This document shows, piece by piece, positions 42,298 through 54,078 of a stretch of 64,000 nt of DNA. The notes beneath the pieces were generated by a model that was not told the DNA's origin, ran no database searches, and was given only the letters and a program-made list of their open reading frames with translations. The stretch is from Aphrocallistes beatrix. Its lineage: Eukaryota > Porifera > Hexactinellida > Sceptrulophora > Aphrocallistidae. The first letter of the stretch is position 1. Each line of letters starts with the position of its first letter. The position numbers and the translations under genes were made by a program. Location of the stretch: assembly GCA_963281255.1 (NCBI GenBank), contig OY725494.1, positions 558,001 to 622,000 of the forward strand, written 5' to 3'.

Positions 42298-42802
42298 GCT
42301 AAATAAACGTGATCGTCTTTGCGAAAAGCAATTTGATTGTGATACCCAGAGGAAGAAATTCGCACGGTTGAATGACACCTCTGTGGCAAGAGAAGCCCAT
42401 CTCAAGCGTCAAATGGAATACCTAGCGCAATATTACGCATAACAGAGAGCTCTCAAGAGAAAGTTGAGCGGCTTAAAGCGCAGCTGAAACACCATGATGC
42501 TTATCGCGCGAAGCAGAGCTCTCAGGATATGGCTGCTCATCTTAAAGCGAAGCTGAAGTATCAGACTGCTCATTTCGAGAAGCAGAGCTCTCAGGAGAAG
42601 GCTGAACGACTTCCAGCGCAGTTGAGGTACCAGACTGCTAGGAATACAAAGCAGAGCTCTTTACAGATGTCTTTCGCCTTAGATATCAGAGAACATATCG
42701 CCAAGAGTAGAGGTAAAACTAACTTTACATTTCTTAATATTGCACGTTCTATGCAAGTAACTGAAACTTCTGATGACATAATTGACGAATTTTCAGTTGG
42801 TC
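42298..42802 (+). pseudogene. Repetitive charged coding sequence with 23-residue repeats
   Basis: ATG at 42298 opens MPRLNKRDRLCEKQF and runs to a stop near 42440. A neighbouring frame then continues with repeats QSSQDMAAHLKAKLKYQTAH and QSSQEKAERLPAQLRYQTAR, each 23 residues (69 bp) and heptad-like, and ends in a non-repeat tail (NFTFLNIARSMQVTETSDD). One frameshift separates the halves, and the sequence is cut by element G copy 2 at about 42803. Similar Lys/Gln/Ser-rich repeats occur ahead of Helitron helicases and other transposon proteins, but I do not recognise the gene. Confidence 0.5.
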
Positions 42803-43616
42803 TTGAGATTTTAATGATATTGAGATTTTAATGCTATTCAAGAATAATAGGCTTTTCTTTATAAATACTACAACTTTAATTCTTATTCTAACATTTACTA
42901 TAATAATTTATAGAATTGTATAATTAATGGCAGGAACTTCTTCATTCTTAGGAGTGGATCCACTAAAAAACGTAAAATTGATTATCCCGAAGCTAAATTA
43001 CCAAAACAGATGCAGCCTCTAAATTTTCCAATCAATAATGCTACGTCTTTAAACAAGAACAGTGTAATACAAGTTAATAATTCATTTAATGAAGTCAACT
43101 CGGTCAAAGGTAATTGTACTGATCGAGCAATGGCACATTATTCACATGATCTAACAGAGATATTAGAATTGGTCACCAACAGGGTTGGTAGGTTTAATCC
43201 ACTCCTGAGCTAAATTCAGGGTTAAACTGGGTTGGGCAAAACTCCCTTTTTGTGGGTTAAACCACATTATTATAAGCGAATCAACTTTATCAGGTCATAT
43301 CCATTTCAGCATAATCTAGAGAATCAATATTCTGTCAACATCTAATTCACAATGTAGTTACTAACATAATAATTGGAATTCTTAAAAATCTTAGAATAAA
43401 TAGGAATTCATAGAATTTATAATTATTTCAGATGTTTCAACGAAAACTAACTATAATGCCTGACTTTTTAATGAGGGTTTGAACACTTCAAGCAACCTAG
43501 GTTACTCGGTGCTTAGTGTGTAGCAGCCTATGAGAAATAGTATTACCGCTTTTATTCATAGATTAATGTTATTATTAATAGGCAATGCCGTTATTTTATT
43601 CCATCAAATTTTCATC

Positions 43617-44700
43617 TTACTTTAAGGTTAATAATAATATACAATTATTCCATGCTGATATGTCAAGTGCGCTGTACAATGAAACTTTAAATCTATAAAC
43701 TTTTTTAAGAGAATGAACAGCTTTATAAATGATGAGGATTTTGAATGTTATGCGATGTTTTACAGGCAGCCAGTAGAGGGATTTAATAAGAAAAGGAGAC
43801 GATGGAGTAGTTCTTGGTGAGTTGTGAATAAGCCTTGCTGCAAAACGTTGGAGTCGAGACAGGAGCAACCAGGGAGAACCATATAAAAGACTGTTGCTAT
43901 TGTAAAGATGAGAGGTTACTAGTACAAGGGGATTGACGATAGTTTAGCATGCTTTGCTGGAGAGATACTTCCTGATTCGATGGATGTTCTAGATGAAATA
44001 GAAGCATGAAGAAACAGCTTAACGGATCTAGGGAGACATCAATAGGTTGTTGTCGAACCAGGTACCCAATTTTACTTTTTTGGATGGCGAGATTAGAGAA
44101 TTTCCAACACAGATGCTATCAATGTGGAACTTTGAGATTTGTTGACGGGTACCGATGGCGAGGAACTCAGTTTTGGTGTCACAGCTTGTTGTTGAGAAGC
44201 CTAGAACGGAGATTAGAGACACAGGATTGGATGACATTGAGAGCAGATTTCTCAGAGTAAAGAATTGGGTTTAAAAGAATGATAAATTTTAATATAATCG
44301 GAATAGCAGTTCATGTAGAGGAGATGAGACCTAATGATATCAAAGAGCGAGCTGGTATAAAGAGTGAAGAGAAGGGTACCAAGACAGGAACCTTAGGGGA
44401 ACCTGAATGCTGTATTTAACGAGAGTGTCGAGTGAATTTGAACCACGGATAGAAATGGATTGGTTTCAGCCGGAGAGATATGATTTGAACCAAGAGGGAG
44501 AAGTGTCATAAATCCGGAAATGTGTAAGAAGGCATGTTATTAGGATAGAATGGTCAACGGTGCCAAATGCATAGCTGAGATCCAAGAGGTCGAGAAATGT
44601 GACGCGTGTTTTTGGATCATGTAGAAGAGGATGTCATTGGCTACCTTCAGGAGTGCAATACATTTAGATTTGGTAACTGCGTGCAGGGAGATTATAGCTC
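43617..44700 (-). pseudogene. CR1/L2-like LINE RT fragment in element G copy 2
   Basis: Same order as in copy 1, extended about 120 bp upstream: ALLKVANDILFYM, FLDLLDLSYAFGTVDHSI-like RT motif, KTEFLAIGTRQQ, LGTWFDNN, LQRFAARLIHNSPRTTPSS, LYWLPVKHRITFK. Several indels. This copy lacks the MULE, so it preserves the empty site. Confidence 0.8.
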
Positions 44701-45169
44701 CCACATGCCCCTATAACGTGGACTGTGTACTATGCCTGTCCTTGAGTGCGTGACTATCATTAATTATATGTAGAGTTGACAGTTTTAAGAAATGTATTCT
44801 GACACTGACAGTGATAGCTATATTATTTAACATAATTGAGACCCAACCAAAGGATAATATCAAAAACCCAGTTCAATCCGGTTTAAACCGGGTTTAGCCA
44901 AGTGGGTTAGGTTAAACCTATTTAATCCGGGTTAAATTCCAACCTTGAACTCATCAATGCTAGAAAATATGCTATTGCTATTTTCACTAATGTTGAATAT
45001 AATAAATTTTATTTAATTTCGCAAAAAATGATATTTGTAGTGTATATGTTCCTATTGTTTTATGTCTATGTGCGTAATTGTTGAGGTGCAACAATTACCC
45101 GCATGCGCATAAAATGATGTTTTCATATATTAAAATCGACGAGGCGCTTTAAGTATATGAAAACATCGC

Positions 45170-45635
45170 ATCACATTTAGAATCCTCATCATTTATAAAA
45201 CTGTTCATTCCCTTGCTCATCTATACATCACCCAGCTATTCAGTAAAAGGTCCAACCGTAATCTAAGATCTTCGAATGCTATCCTCCTCGAACATCCATA
45301 CATTAATTCCTCAAAAAACTTGATCGCTCTTTTTATTTTGCTGCTCCTGTTGAATGGAATAACCTGCCTGCCTACATCCGGAACGCTCAATCCATTACTA
45401 TCTTTAAAAGTCTCTTGAAAACTCATCTTTTTCGATTAGCCCATGAAACGCATTTAATAATACATGAATTTATACATATACACGCGAGCACAGACTTACA
45501 CATATACTGTATATATATAACATACATGCTGCACACATGCACTTATTAATTCATTGTACAGCGCACTTTAACATATCATCAAAGAATCATGTCAGAATGG
45601 AATAATTGTATATTATTACGTATATTATTATTATG
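45170..45635 (+). pseudogene. LINE 3' end in element G copy 2
   Basis: Frames with LFSKRSNRNLRSSNAILL and, after shifts, the FYFAAPVEWNNLP tail and KSLLKTHLFRLAHETH, followed by a TA-rich 3' end with CATTGTACAGCGCAC, also seen in copy 1 near 21120. Confidence 0.72.
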
Positions 45636-45639
45636 ATTA

Positions 45640-46177
45640 TCCTTGCTATTAAAACTCGATTAATGTATATTTATTTATATATATATATATCTCTGTAACG
45701 AATTGATTGAAGAAACTGCCGGGCGTAGAAAGCTGATTTTTGGCCTTTTGGCTATGGCTCCAGTAAGTTCTGAGGTCAGAGCAAAATGTCGACTTATCAT
45801 GGAATTATGACGTCATTGTCACATTTTTAAAAGTTAAGCAACAGAGTTATTCGAGCATAACTCAGCCATTATAGGAGATAGAAGGCTGAAATTTTAATAG
45901 AATATGTATACTAACATATCTCACATATGATGTAACTATCATCGAAAAATGATGACTCATCACTTTGTTATGACGTCATCATTACTCATCAAAATTTTAA
46001 AAATTGACAAATTTGGTGTTTTTTCGAATGATATCGATTTTAAAACTAAGATGGACATATTTAGAGATGATATATCCCGTTTAATTAACCAATGTCACCT
46101 CCAGGCGACCGAAGGGAGCCTCTGGCGGACACAAAGTGTCCGCCAGCTGCGCAGCGCAAGCAAGCGAAGCGCGCTTG
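45640..46177 (+). mobile_element. Helitron-like family B, complete copy
   Basis: 5' TCCTTGCTATTAAAACTCGA, TA run, AACGAATTGATTGAAGAAAC, two near-repeats of AGAAGGCTGA, and the 3' palindromes GGCGACCGAAGGGAGCCT, GGCGGACACAAAGTGTCCGC and AAGCGAAGCGCGCTTG. Flanks are T and T without duplication. Non-coding. Confidence 0.78.
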
Positions 46178-47032
46178 TTATTATTAACCTTAGAGTAAGA
46201 AGAAAATTTAATGAAATAAAATAACGGCAGCCTATTAATAATAATATTAATTTATGAATAAAAGCGGTAATACTATTTCTCATAGGCGGCTACATACTAA
46301 GCACCGAGTAACCTAGGTTGCTAGCACATTTCTAGCAATCTAGGTTACTCGGTGTTCTATGTAGCAACCTAGGTTGCTGTATAGAAAAACCCTCATTAAA
46401 AAGTCAGGCATTATAGTTAGTTTTCGTTGAAACATCTGAAATAATTATAAATTCTATGAATTCCTATTTATTCTAAGATTTTTAAGAATTCCGATTATTA
46501 TGTTAGTAACTACATTGTGAATTAGATGTTGACAGAATATTGATTCTCTAGATTATGCTGAAATGGATATGACCTGATAAAGTTGATTCGCTTATAACAA
46601 TGAGGTTTAACCCACAAAAAGGGAGTTTTGCCCAACCCGGTTTAAACTTGAATTTAGCTCAGGAGTGGATTAAACCTGCCATTGCTCGATCAGTACTAAT
46701 TACCTTTGACCGAGTTGACTTCATTAAATGAATTATTAACTTGTATTACACTGTTCTTGTTTAAAGACGTAGCAGTATTGATTGGAAAATTTAGAGGCTG
46801 CATCTGTGTTGGTAATTTAGCTTCGGGATAATCAATTTTACGTTTTTTAGTGGATCCACTTCTAAGAATGAAGAAGTTCCTGCCATTAATTATACAATTC
46901 TATAAATTATTATAGTAAATGTTAGAATATGAATTAAAATTGTAGTATTTATAAAGAAAAGCCTATTAATTCTTAAATAGCATTAAAATCTCAGGCGCAT
47001 GCGCCTCGTCGAATTTAATATATGAGATAAAT

Positions 47033-47180
47033 GCATAGGCGCCGAACCGGGGGGGGATGGGTGGGGTTGAGTCCTCCTGGATTGGAAGAGGATCAATAGA
47101 AGCAATACAAAATTTAGGATTGAGCCCCTCTAGAACCACAAAATTTCCCAATAATTTCGAAAAGTTCGGTGCCCCTGAAT
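47033..47180. mobile_element. hAT-like MITE in the 3' flank of an NHL copy
   Basis: Reverse-complement start CAGGGGCACCGAAC and other end GGCGCCGAACC. A homologous element lies at 63599-63735, at the same place downstream of another NHL copy, so it predates their duplication. Confidence 0.65.
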
Positions 47181-47320
47181 AAAAGTATAACAAATTGTGA
47201 GGAGAAAATGAAATAAAGAAATCGAAAAAAATATAGATTTACAAGAATTGACAAAAAATAGATAGAGTTATAGAAAAAATAACATAAAATAGAAAAAGTC
47301 ATTTTGGAGTTCAAATTTAT

Positions 47321-48474
47321 TCAAAAAGATAAATTAGAGCAAAAATAAAATCTAAGAATAGAATTCGAACCATGATCAGAAATGAGAATATTGTTAGAAT
47401 TATCAACGAAGAAACAATTAGAACGAACGACTTGCATTCCTTCTCCTCTAGAAACGACACTCTTCTGTAGAATAAGATTGTAGTCATACAAATGTATACA
47501 AAGATTAGACTCATCCAGAATAAAAATGTATTCTTTTGACAGTTTCACATCAAGAGGATTTTTGAGTTTATCAGCACCAAACTGAGAATTAAATTGAAGT
47601 TCTTTAGAAAGTATTTGAATACGATTGTTGTAAGAATCACAAATGTAAATATTTCCATTCGATTCATTACAAGCAAGACCACGTGGATAATTAAATTCAA
47701 TCTCACATTTACCATATTTCCCAATTTCAGACACAAAGCATCCATTCAGTTGATAGACAAGAATATTATGAGTAGATTTCTCTAAAAAGTCGTCATTAGA
47801 GATCAGGATTCTATCTCCACTAATAACTAATCCTCTAGGATATGACATCTTTCCTTCACCATCGCTATCTCCAAATTTGAATAAGATCTTTCCAGAACTA
47901 TCAAATACTTTCACACATTGATTAGCATAATCTGCAACATAAATGTTACCTGTTTTATTATCAACCGTCACTCCCCATGGATAGTGCAGCTGTTCCATTT
48001 GACATCCTTTCTCACAAACGCTCACTACAGGATGTACTTTACTCTCATAGTCAACACAACTTCTTACTTTTTCTACCAATTTACCCAAAGTGTTCAAATC
48101 TGAAAGCATTTTGCATCACAGACTAAATGGACCATTTTAGGTTCTAGTGGAAACTTGATGGAGTTGAGTTCATTCTCAGTTTGTTGTATGAAGTCTTGCA
48201 TTCCTTTGACTGGGGAACTTTTCAATTCTTCTTTCAAAAAGGAGACAGTCTTTTCAGTAGCTTGCTGCTTCTCTTTCTGCTCCCTAACTTCATCTCGATA
48301 AGAGTGATAAGATGCTAGAATGATATCCAACTCTTCAAATAATTTACATTCTCTCGCTTTTAAACAATTAAATAATTCGATAAATTTCTGTTTAATTTCT
48401 TCTCTGACTCTACACAGTTCTAGCACAAAATTATCTTCTCCATTATCTGGTGGAGTAGGATTAGCTGTAGCCAT
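47321..48474 (-). pseudogene. NHL-propeller protein, frameshifted and 3'-deleted
   Basis: ATG at 48474 opens MATANPTPPDNGEDNF, identical in style to the intact gene at 58111. A coiled-coil-prone region runs to DPKMVHLVCD-like sequence. Near 48108 four bases are missing relative to 58111, shifting the frame. Downstream the propeller continues (DNKTGNIYVADYANQCVKVF; RGLACNESNGNIYICDSYNN) to HGSNSI, where about 160 bp are deleted so that the 3' UTR is fused into the frame and the last NHL strand is lost. An upstream in-frame Met gives 14 more residues but is not shared by the paralogue. Confidence 0.85.
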
Positions 48475-48549
48475 TGAAATCCAAAAAATCGTAATGATAT
48501 ACTTGTAGATATTCAATCTATTTTTTATGTAAAAATTCTGAATGAGATA

Positions 48550-48576
48550 ATAGTTAGCTATCAGAGTATAGTATTA
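48550..48576 (-). promoter_or_regulatory. Conserved upstream block of the NHL paralogues
   Basis: On the minus strand GTAATACTATACTCTGATAG plus CTAAC is shared with 58010-58036, about 75-100 bp ahead of both start codons. The TATA-like sequence that follows in the intact gene is degraded here. Confidence 0.5.
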
Positions 48577-48749
48577 CATTATGACTACTGATTACAGATA
48601 GGTAGACTTTGAATACACAACCTAATGAGCACCGAATTAACTGCGATTATCCGAAGTTATTAATTTAAATAAATCAAGGTTAAATTGATTATTTTACATG
48701 GAAATAGTAGAGTGATGTGAAAATTAACATAGAATAGAACAAATTGTCC

Positions 48750-49740
48750 ATTGCTGTCTCACTTCACTGTCTTAATGACGCATCGCGGCGAGTTTTGAAT
48801 TGGTCCAGTGTGCGTAGACCTTATTTCTGTCAGGAGTGGCGACAGCAACATCCACATACAGGAGATGAAGTGGTGCGAAGACAGCTGTTGCGTGACTTGG
48901 ACTTTGAGATCTGTGCCGACTTCGTGAACGGACAACATTCTTGGCGGCGTACCAGCTCGCACTTCACAGGCCCTGCACACGACTCATATCTAACTCTTCG
49001 ATGAGCTCTATCAGTAGCTGGAAGTGGAGATACATGGTCCACTCGGAGAGTTCCTGGTTGCATGTAGGATGGGTGGAGGGCAAGGAGATGACGAGCATAA
49101 CGTTCAAGGTGCATCTGAATTCGTCGGCGTGTTTCATCAGCATCTCTCCTCGTGGCTTACCTTTCGCTGATAGTTGTCTCGGCTGAACACAACCACGACA
49201 TTGAGGCCTTGCCATAGCGCTTCCATTGCGAGGTAGCGGGTGATCCATCGTGTTTACAAAGGGAGTGGGGTATCACACAGCGACCGAATCCGCGCACAAC
49301 TATCTGAAGTCCCTTGCAGTTCGCAGTAGACTGTTGAAGTATGAGTACACGCTTCGGAGCGATGTCTCGATCTCTACGGCCAACCCGAGAAGGACATCAG
49401 TGCAGATGGATTTTCCGTCAAACACGTCCACAACCGCGAGATTGATTCTGTGCAGAACACAGTGGCACGTGAAGACAGGTTTCTCGGCCCATTCATACAG
49501 GAGTTTGGCAGTGCCATTCTAACTGCTTCTCATCGCAGCTGCACCGTTAGTTGTTACCGCGATAAGTTTCCCGCGCTCCATGCAAAGATTGATGGGCAGC
49601 ATGACGCAAGCACTCTTGATGGCCTCACCGGTCCATGAGCGGTTGCATTCCTACGAACACCACGGCGATCTGGACCTTCACATAGAGGACCAACTGCTCT
49701 GGGACAGCACTGTTGATGGAGTCGTCCATGATTAGTCGTA
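48750..49740 (-). pseudogene. hAT-like/ZNF862-type transposase-derived pseudogene
   Basis: Minus-strand pieces include ITAVTTNGAAAMRS, VFTCHCVLHRINLAVVDVF and ICTDVLLGLAVEIETSLRSV then YSYFNSLLRTARDF. They resemble the region between the second catalytic Asp and the insertion domain of hAT-derived proteins (C..HR.NLA pattern). Further open frames (ADEFRCTLNVMLVISLP) follow with many shifts. The stretch is clearly richer in G+C than its surroundings. Confidence 0.5.
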
Positions 49741-49742
49741 CT

Positions 49743-50030
49743 TCAGACCCACACACGGTCCATCTGCTGTATTTGGCGTTGAAATTCATCATCAGGTACT
49801 ACTACCACGAGTTGAGATTCATGAGAGCTATGCCTAATGAGTTCATTAGGATTGACATAATATTGATTATAGCTCAACTGTATCGTGTGGTGGAATGCTC
49901 CATTAGGAGAGAACACTTTGATGCAGTGATCCCTACCATCGCTGATAATCAAATTATTCCCATTGTCCAGATAAAAGAACTCGGCTCCAGTAACTTGCAT
50001 TCCTGTACCACATGTGATGCACAGTGGGCA
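49743..50030 (-). pseudogene. NHL-repeat fragment (second subfamily)
   Basis: Reads GMQVTGAEFFYLDNGNNLII, SDGRDHCIKVFSPNGAFHHT then NPNELIRHSSHESQLVVVV: about one and a half NHL blades, closest in pattern to the C-terminal part of the gene at 60530. No start or upstream blades remain. Confidence 0.7.
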
Positions 50031-50533
50031 AATTAGGGGAAATAGGATCTTTTTTTTGAATCTTGAAATCGATGTTTGATATCAAATTTAGATTCTACAC
50101 TGTCTGAAACCTAAGAATTCCAAATTGCAAAAAGAACAACTCATGCATACTCGAGTAATCTTGTGGTTAGCCGGAGTGATCAAGCAATTTTGAATCCTTT
50201 CATTTTTACACCCAATTTTACTTGTCGCTTAGTTTCTAGAATATAGAAGCCAGCATAATATAATTTACAAGTTATCTTAATAACATGCATTAGATGATAT
50301 ATTCATGATACAATAACGTTACTTCCAGTAGTTTTAAAAAAATTAACATTCAAAATGGTAATACATTCGTTTTGCGAATCATGTCTATATAGTGTAGGAA
50401 CTTAGAGGCGTGATAAAAGCCGTTAACTAGAGTTACTTTATGCACTTCTGATTATTTTAAAATGCATAGTACAGCCGCACGGTGCCGCACACAATCAGAA
50501 ATTACATTTAAGTAGTCAATTGGGTCGAAAAGG
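50031..50533. other. No gene recognised
   Basis: AT-rich spacer between the NHL fragment and the hAT element. Confidence 0.5.
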
Positions 50534-51208
50534 CAGTGATTAAAATATTTCAGATTTTGATTTATAAATCAAAATCATTAAATGATTTATATTGTATTCA
50601 ACATTCAAAAATCAAAAGATATGATTTTGATTTATAGATCAAAATCAGAATGAGTTTTGATTTTTTAAATAATTCAATCTAAATCTAAATCAATTAATGA
50701 TTTTGATTTATAAATCAAAATCATTAAGTGATTTAGATTTTATATTTCAACTAAAAAGTATTAAGTCTGTTAAGACGCCGCACTGGTAAATTTAGATCAT
50801 AAGGTTTTTGATTTGATTTTTATATAAACAAAGTTGTAACGTTTTGATTGCAAAAATTATATCACTACCAGTGAGATGTAATTTTCCCAAGTTGCGTCAT
50901 AATCGTTCTTATCTCATACAAAACGAAACACAAACATTATGAAAACTATCTATCCCACGAAGGCTTGTTTAAATATTATTTAAGACTATTGTTAGGCAGT
51001 TTAATTAACTTAATGCTAATTCTCGTGATAAACAGAATACTCTTTTTCTGTTGGTACAATCGGAATAAACTAAACTAACTCAACACAGTAAACTATTATA
51101 AACGACTAACATGTTAACCTAATAGTATAAAAACAATAGTAGTAGGGGTTATTAACACCCAAGTAGTCAAAAGTTTCTACGTTTCTACCCCGATTCTAGT
51201 AAGTTAAT

Positions 51209-53341
51209 CTAACTTATATTGCCATGTAGACTTGCTGGTTTATCAGCTCTCTCAGAATTACGATTATCCGACAGCATTCTGTGTTTGAGAGTTACAAGGA
51301 GCTCAATAGATTCAGGGCTCAACCTTGACCGATGGGGACGACAAATTCGTCCCGCTACGCTGAATAACCTCTCAACATCTGCTGTAGAGGCTGGTGGTAA
51401 TAAGTATACCATTGCTAACTGTGACATAAGAGGAAATTTCGTGGAATTATGCATCCACCATTTAATAGGATCTATCGAAATTATCCCCTGCATTGCACGA
51501 GCTTCAGCTTTGAATAGTGTTATTTCCATATCAATAACGTCGTTACAATATAGCTGTGTGTTAGAATCTGAGTATCTCTTAGTAGGGAATAAACTCTTCT
51601 TAGCTTTACTCCATATCCCAGTCTCTTTATCTGCATTTTCTTGGATTTCATTACGCACCCCTTTGTTTCTATTTATTTCAGAGACAATCTTCAAAGCCCG
51701 TCTTAATATTTCCATGAAGAGTTCATTTTCATAAGCTTCTGTGGCAAAACGAGGGTCTAAACAGTTGGCTAACCAATAAAATTTGTCTGACATAATATTC
51801 TGAAATCTTTTCTTAAGAATATTGCTCAATATAGATGCCAACGAATTGTCCATCATATTTAGGTCGCCATTCTGAAGTTCCTTCATCACCATCTCTAATG
51901 CAGGAATTGTCATTCCGCTGGTGCCATGGGTTGCCTGCATCTCCGACGTAAATAATGTTATTGGTTGAAGGACGTCACATACCTCCCGAAATATGTTTAT
52001 TTCGTATTTTTTAGGAACTTCAGATTTTAATGGTGGAAGCAAGTCGATCAATTCTTTTTCGTCTGCGCTGATAATTGAGCGAAGCATATCATACATGCTG
52101 TTCCATCGAGTCGCGTTCATGCTCATTAAATTGAAACCTTTTTCCATGAAGATCTCTGCACACTTTGTGGAACTTTTGGCAGATTTCACAAATTCTTGTG
52201 CTTTCTTCACAATGGCGTTAATTTCTCCACGATTGCCAAGGTCGGTCTTTAAAAAATCCTTAACAGCTAGTTGCGCAGTGTGGCATACACAGGGAAACCA
52301 TAAAGGTAGTAAACCGTCCTTTCGTAAGCCTACGAGTAATGACTGTGGAGACGTTTCTTCTAATTCTTCTGTCAAGTTTTCTACAGCTTCCTTCATAATA
52401 GACTTATCAATTTCTTGTAATTCGAAGTTATCGAGGCTCTCATTATATCCATCAAAATAATCTTCCTCATAGATATAGTCTTCAGGAAGTTCACTCTCAT
52501 CCAAATCTAACAGTTCATCAATTTGAGAAAAAGCTTTAACCATGTTCGAACCATTGTCAGTCCCTACGCGGACTATTTTATTGGCAATACACCAATCGTT
52601 ACACGTATCGATGGTAAATCGAGCAATTCTTTCACCGGTATGTGGACCTCGAAATAACGCAATAGACAAAACACTAGCCTTAGCATATGTTTCACCATGG
52701 TAGTGGACAATGATTCCCATCATCGATACCAAACGACGAGTGCTCCATCCGTCAATTGTAATTGTCACAAAAGGACTGTGTGCCAACTCGTTCCGCAGAT
52801 AACTATCACTCTCAAAGCGTTTTTTCTTTAGAATATTATTCTTTAATTTGTATATAGATGGTATCGTGTAAGCAGGATTAAGTGATTGACAAAATTTGAT
52901 GAATTCCCCAAGTTTTACAAAAGTAAAAGGTAGTTCAGCAAATACAAATAAATCCCCAAGCTTCTCGTCAATTTCTTTATTATCAATTTTGGTACTGCAA
53001 GAACAGATCTTATTCTGAACTTTACCTTTACGGGTAGGAGAGCCTACTAGAAGTGTCTTTCTATTTTTGGTTTCTTGGTTTTGAGTTTTCCAAGCTTTGT
53101 ATTTTTCACCACAATCATGATATTTTGCAGCAGCAAAGTGGCGAAGAAGGTTGGTGAGGGCATAGGGAACAGCCATCCCTTCAAACCCACATTCGACACA
53201 TTTGTGTCGCTTTTCTTCTGTTCCTTCCACCGTTCGAAAAAAACGCAGGTACCATTCTGGGCGAGTTTTGGGAATACGATACTTGACTGCCATTTCAGTT
53301 TTCTCCGAAGATTCGGGAGTAACATTTTCTGCAAGGTCCAT
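51209..53341 (-). CDS. hAT-family transposase with BED zinc finger, intact
   Basis: 710 codons without interruption. An N-terminal BED-type finger has HKCVECG (about residues 44-50) and a distal His pair (LLRHFAAAKYH). The RNase-H-like fold has TITIDGWSTRR (Asp near 195) and VRVGTDNGSNMVKAF (Asp near 262), followed by CVCHTAQLAVKDF and NATRWNSMYDML. The C-terminal dimerisation region has YLLPPASTADVERLFSVAG (near 650) and LSPESIELLVTLKHRML. Length and order fit an autonomous hAT enzyme that cuts and pastes DNA in the nucleus. Start is the first Met. It could be active, or a domesticated host gene if the terminal repeats prove absent. Confidence 0.92.
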   Translation of the reverse strand: MDLAENVTPESSEKTEMAVKYRIPKTRPEWYLRFFRTVEGTEEKRHKCVECGFEGMAVPYALTNLLRHFAAAKYHDCGEKYKAWKTQNQETKNRKTLLVGSPTRKGKVQNKICSCSTKIDNKEIDEKLGDLFVFAELPFTFVKLGEFIKFCQSLNPAYTIPSIYKLKNNILKKKRFESDSYLRNELAHSPFVTITIDGWSTRRLVSMMGIIVHYHGETYAKASVLSIALFRGPHTGERIARFTIDTCNDWCIANKIVRVGTDNGSNMVKAFSQIDELLDLDESELPEDYIYEEDYFDGYNESLDNFELQEIDKSIMKEAVENLTEELEETSPQSLLVGLRKDGLLPLWFPCVCHTAQLAVKDFLKTDLGNRGEINAIVKKAQEFVKSAKSSTKCAEIFMEKGFNLMSMNATRWNSMYDMLRSIISADEKELIDLLPPLKSEVPKKYEINIFREVCDVLQPITLFTSEMQATHGTSGMTIPALEMVMKELQNGDLNMMDNSLASILSNILKKRFQNIMSDKFYWLANCLDPRFATEAYENELFMEILRRALKIVSEINRNKGVRNEIQENADKETGIWSKAKKSLFPTKRYSDSNTQLYCNDVIDMEITLFKAEARAMQGIISIDPIKWWMHNSTKFPLMSQLAMVYLLPPASTADVERLFSVAGRICRPHRSRLSPESIELLVTLKHRMLSDNRNSERADKPASLHGNIS

Positions 53342-54078
53342 TCTAGTACCTAGAGCTGAATGTCAAAAGTAAATTATTTAATTTGAAGGAAAGTGGAAAT
53401 AAAAGTAGATATCAAAATGACAAACTGACTAAATACATTACATAGTTGAAAACAAAGGGATAAATCAGGCCACTACATGAGTCACGTTCTTTACTATCAA
53501 GTCACGGATGACTTGTAACTAGGCATTAGAATCACGTGATCATTGAATTCGCTTGTATGATTGGATGGGAGATTGCGATTTTTATAGCCGATTTCTTTGA
53601 GATTTGTGCTTCCTTCTCTCCTCACTATCATTAATTTATTCCATTTTTCTAAACTACCAATATGAGCTTTCTTCTAGCACCATATTGTTGCAAAAATGAT
53701 CGAGATCGGGATCGCAATCTTTTTTGAAATTTTGATCTTGATTCAGAGTCGCCCTTACTTATAAATTCAATGACTTGAGTCACCAAGTCACTTGACTCAT
53801 CACAATATTCGATTGATGCTGTAGAGTTACCGAGTCTGACTCGATGACACATAACGACACGCGAGTCATCAAATCAAATTCTAGGGAGAGTAGAGGATTT
53901 TGGCTAAAATGACATGAAGTTGATATATTGAATTTCCTTTGGGAGTTTGAAATTGGAATCTAGACTCAATTGATGAATGCAGAGACGTATTTACTATATG
54001 CATTTAATAAACACCCACAATCACTATTACCCATAATTTTAAAGTATAAATAGTGACTAACTAGTATTAGTAGTATAT
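53342..54078. other. hAT interior, no gene recognised
   Basis: Contains several GTCACTTGACT/GAGTCA-type short repeats (53470-53870) and no convincing frame. Confidence 0.45.

Larger units (their letters stand above)
42803..47020. mobile_element. Hairpin-ended element G, copy 2
   Basis: Arms 42820-43630 and 46180-47020 are reverse complements matching copy 1 (GTGGATCCACTAAAAAACGT; AAACCGGGTTGGGCAAAA type blocks; AGCAACCTAGG palindromes). The right end keeps GAGGCGCATGCGCCTG; the left terminal hairpin is lost. Contains the same head-to-head LINE pieces and a Helitron-like insert at 45640. A solo hairpin end with GACGAGGCGC lies at 45125-45165. Confidence 0.78.

Noticed and set aside
48744..49522. 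Plus-strand open frames in the GC-rich island
   Set aside because: They are antisense to the hAT-like pseudogene and have no recognisable domain.
51219..52460. Plus-strand open frames opposite the hAT transposase
   Set aside because: Antisense shadows of a clearly coding minus-strand gene.
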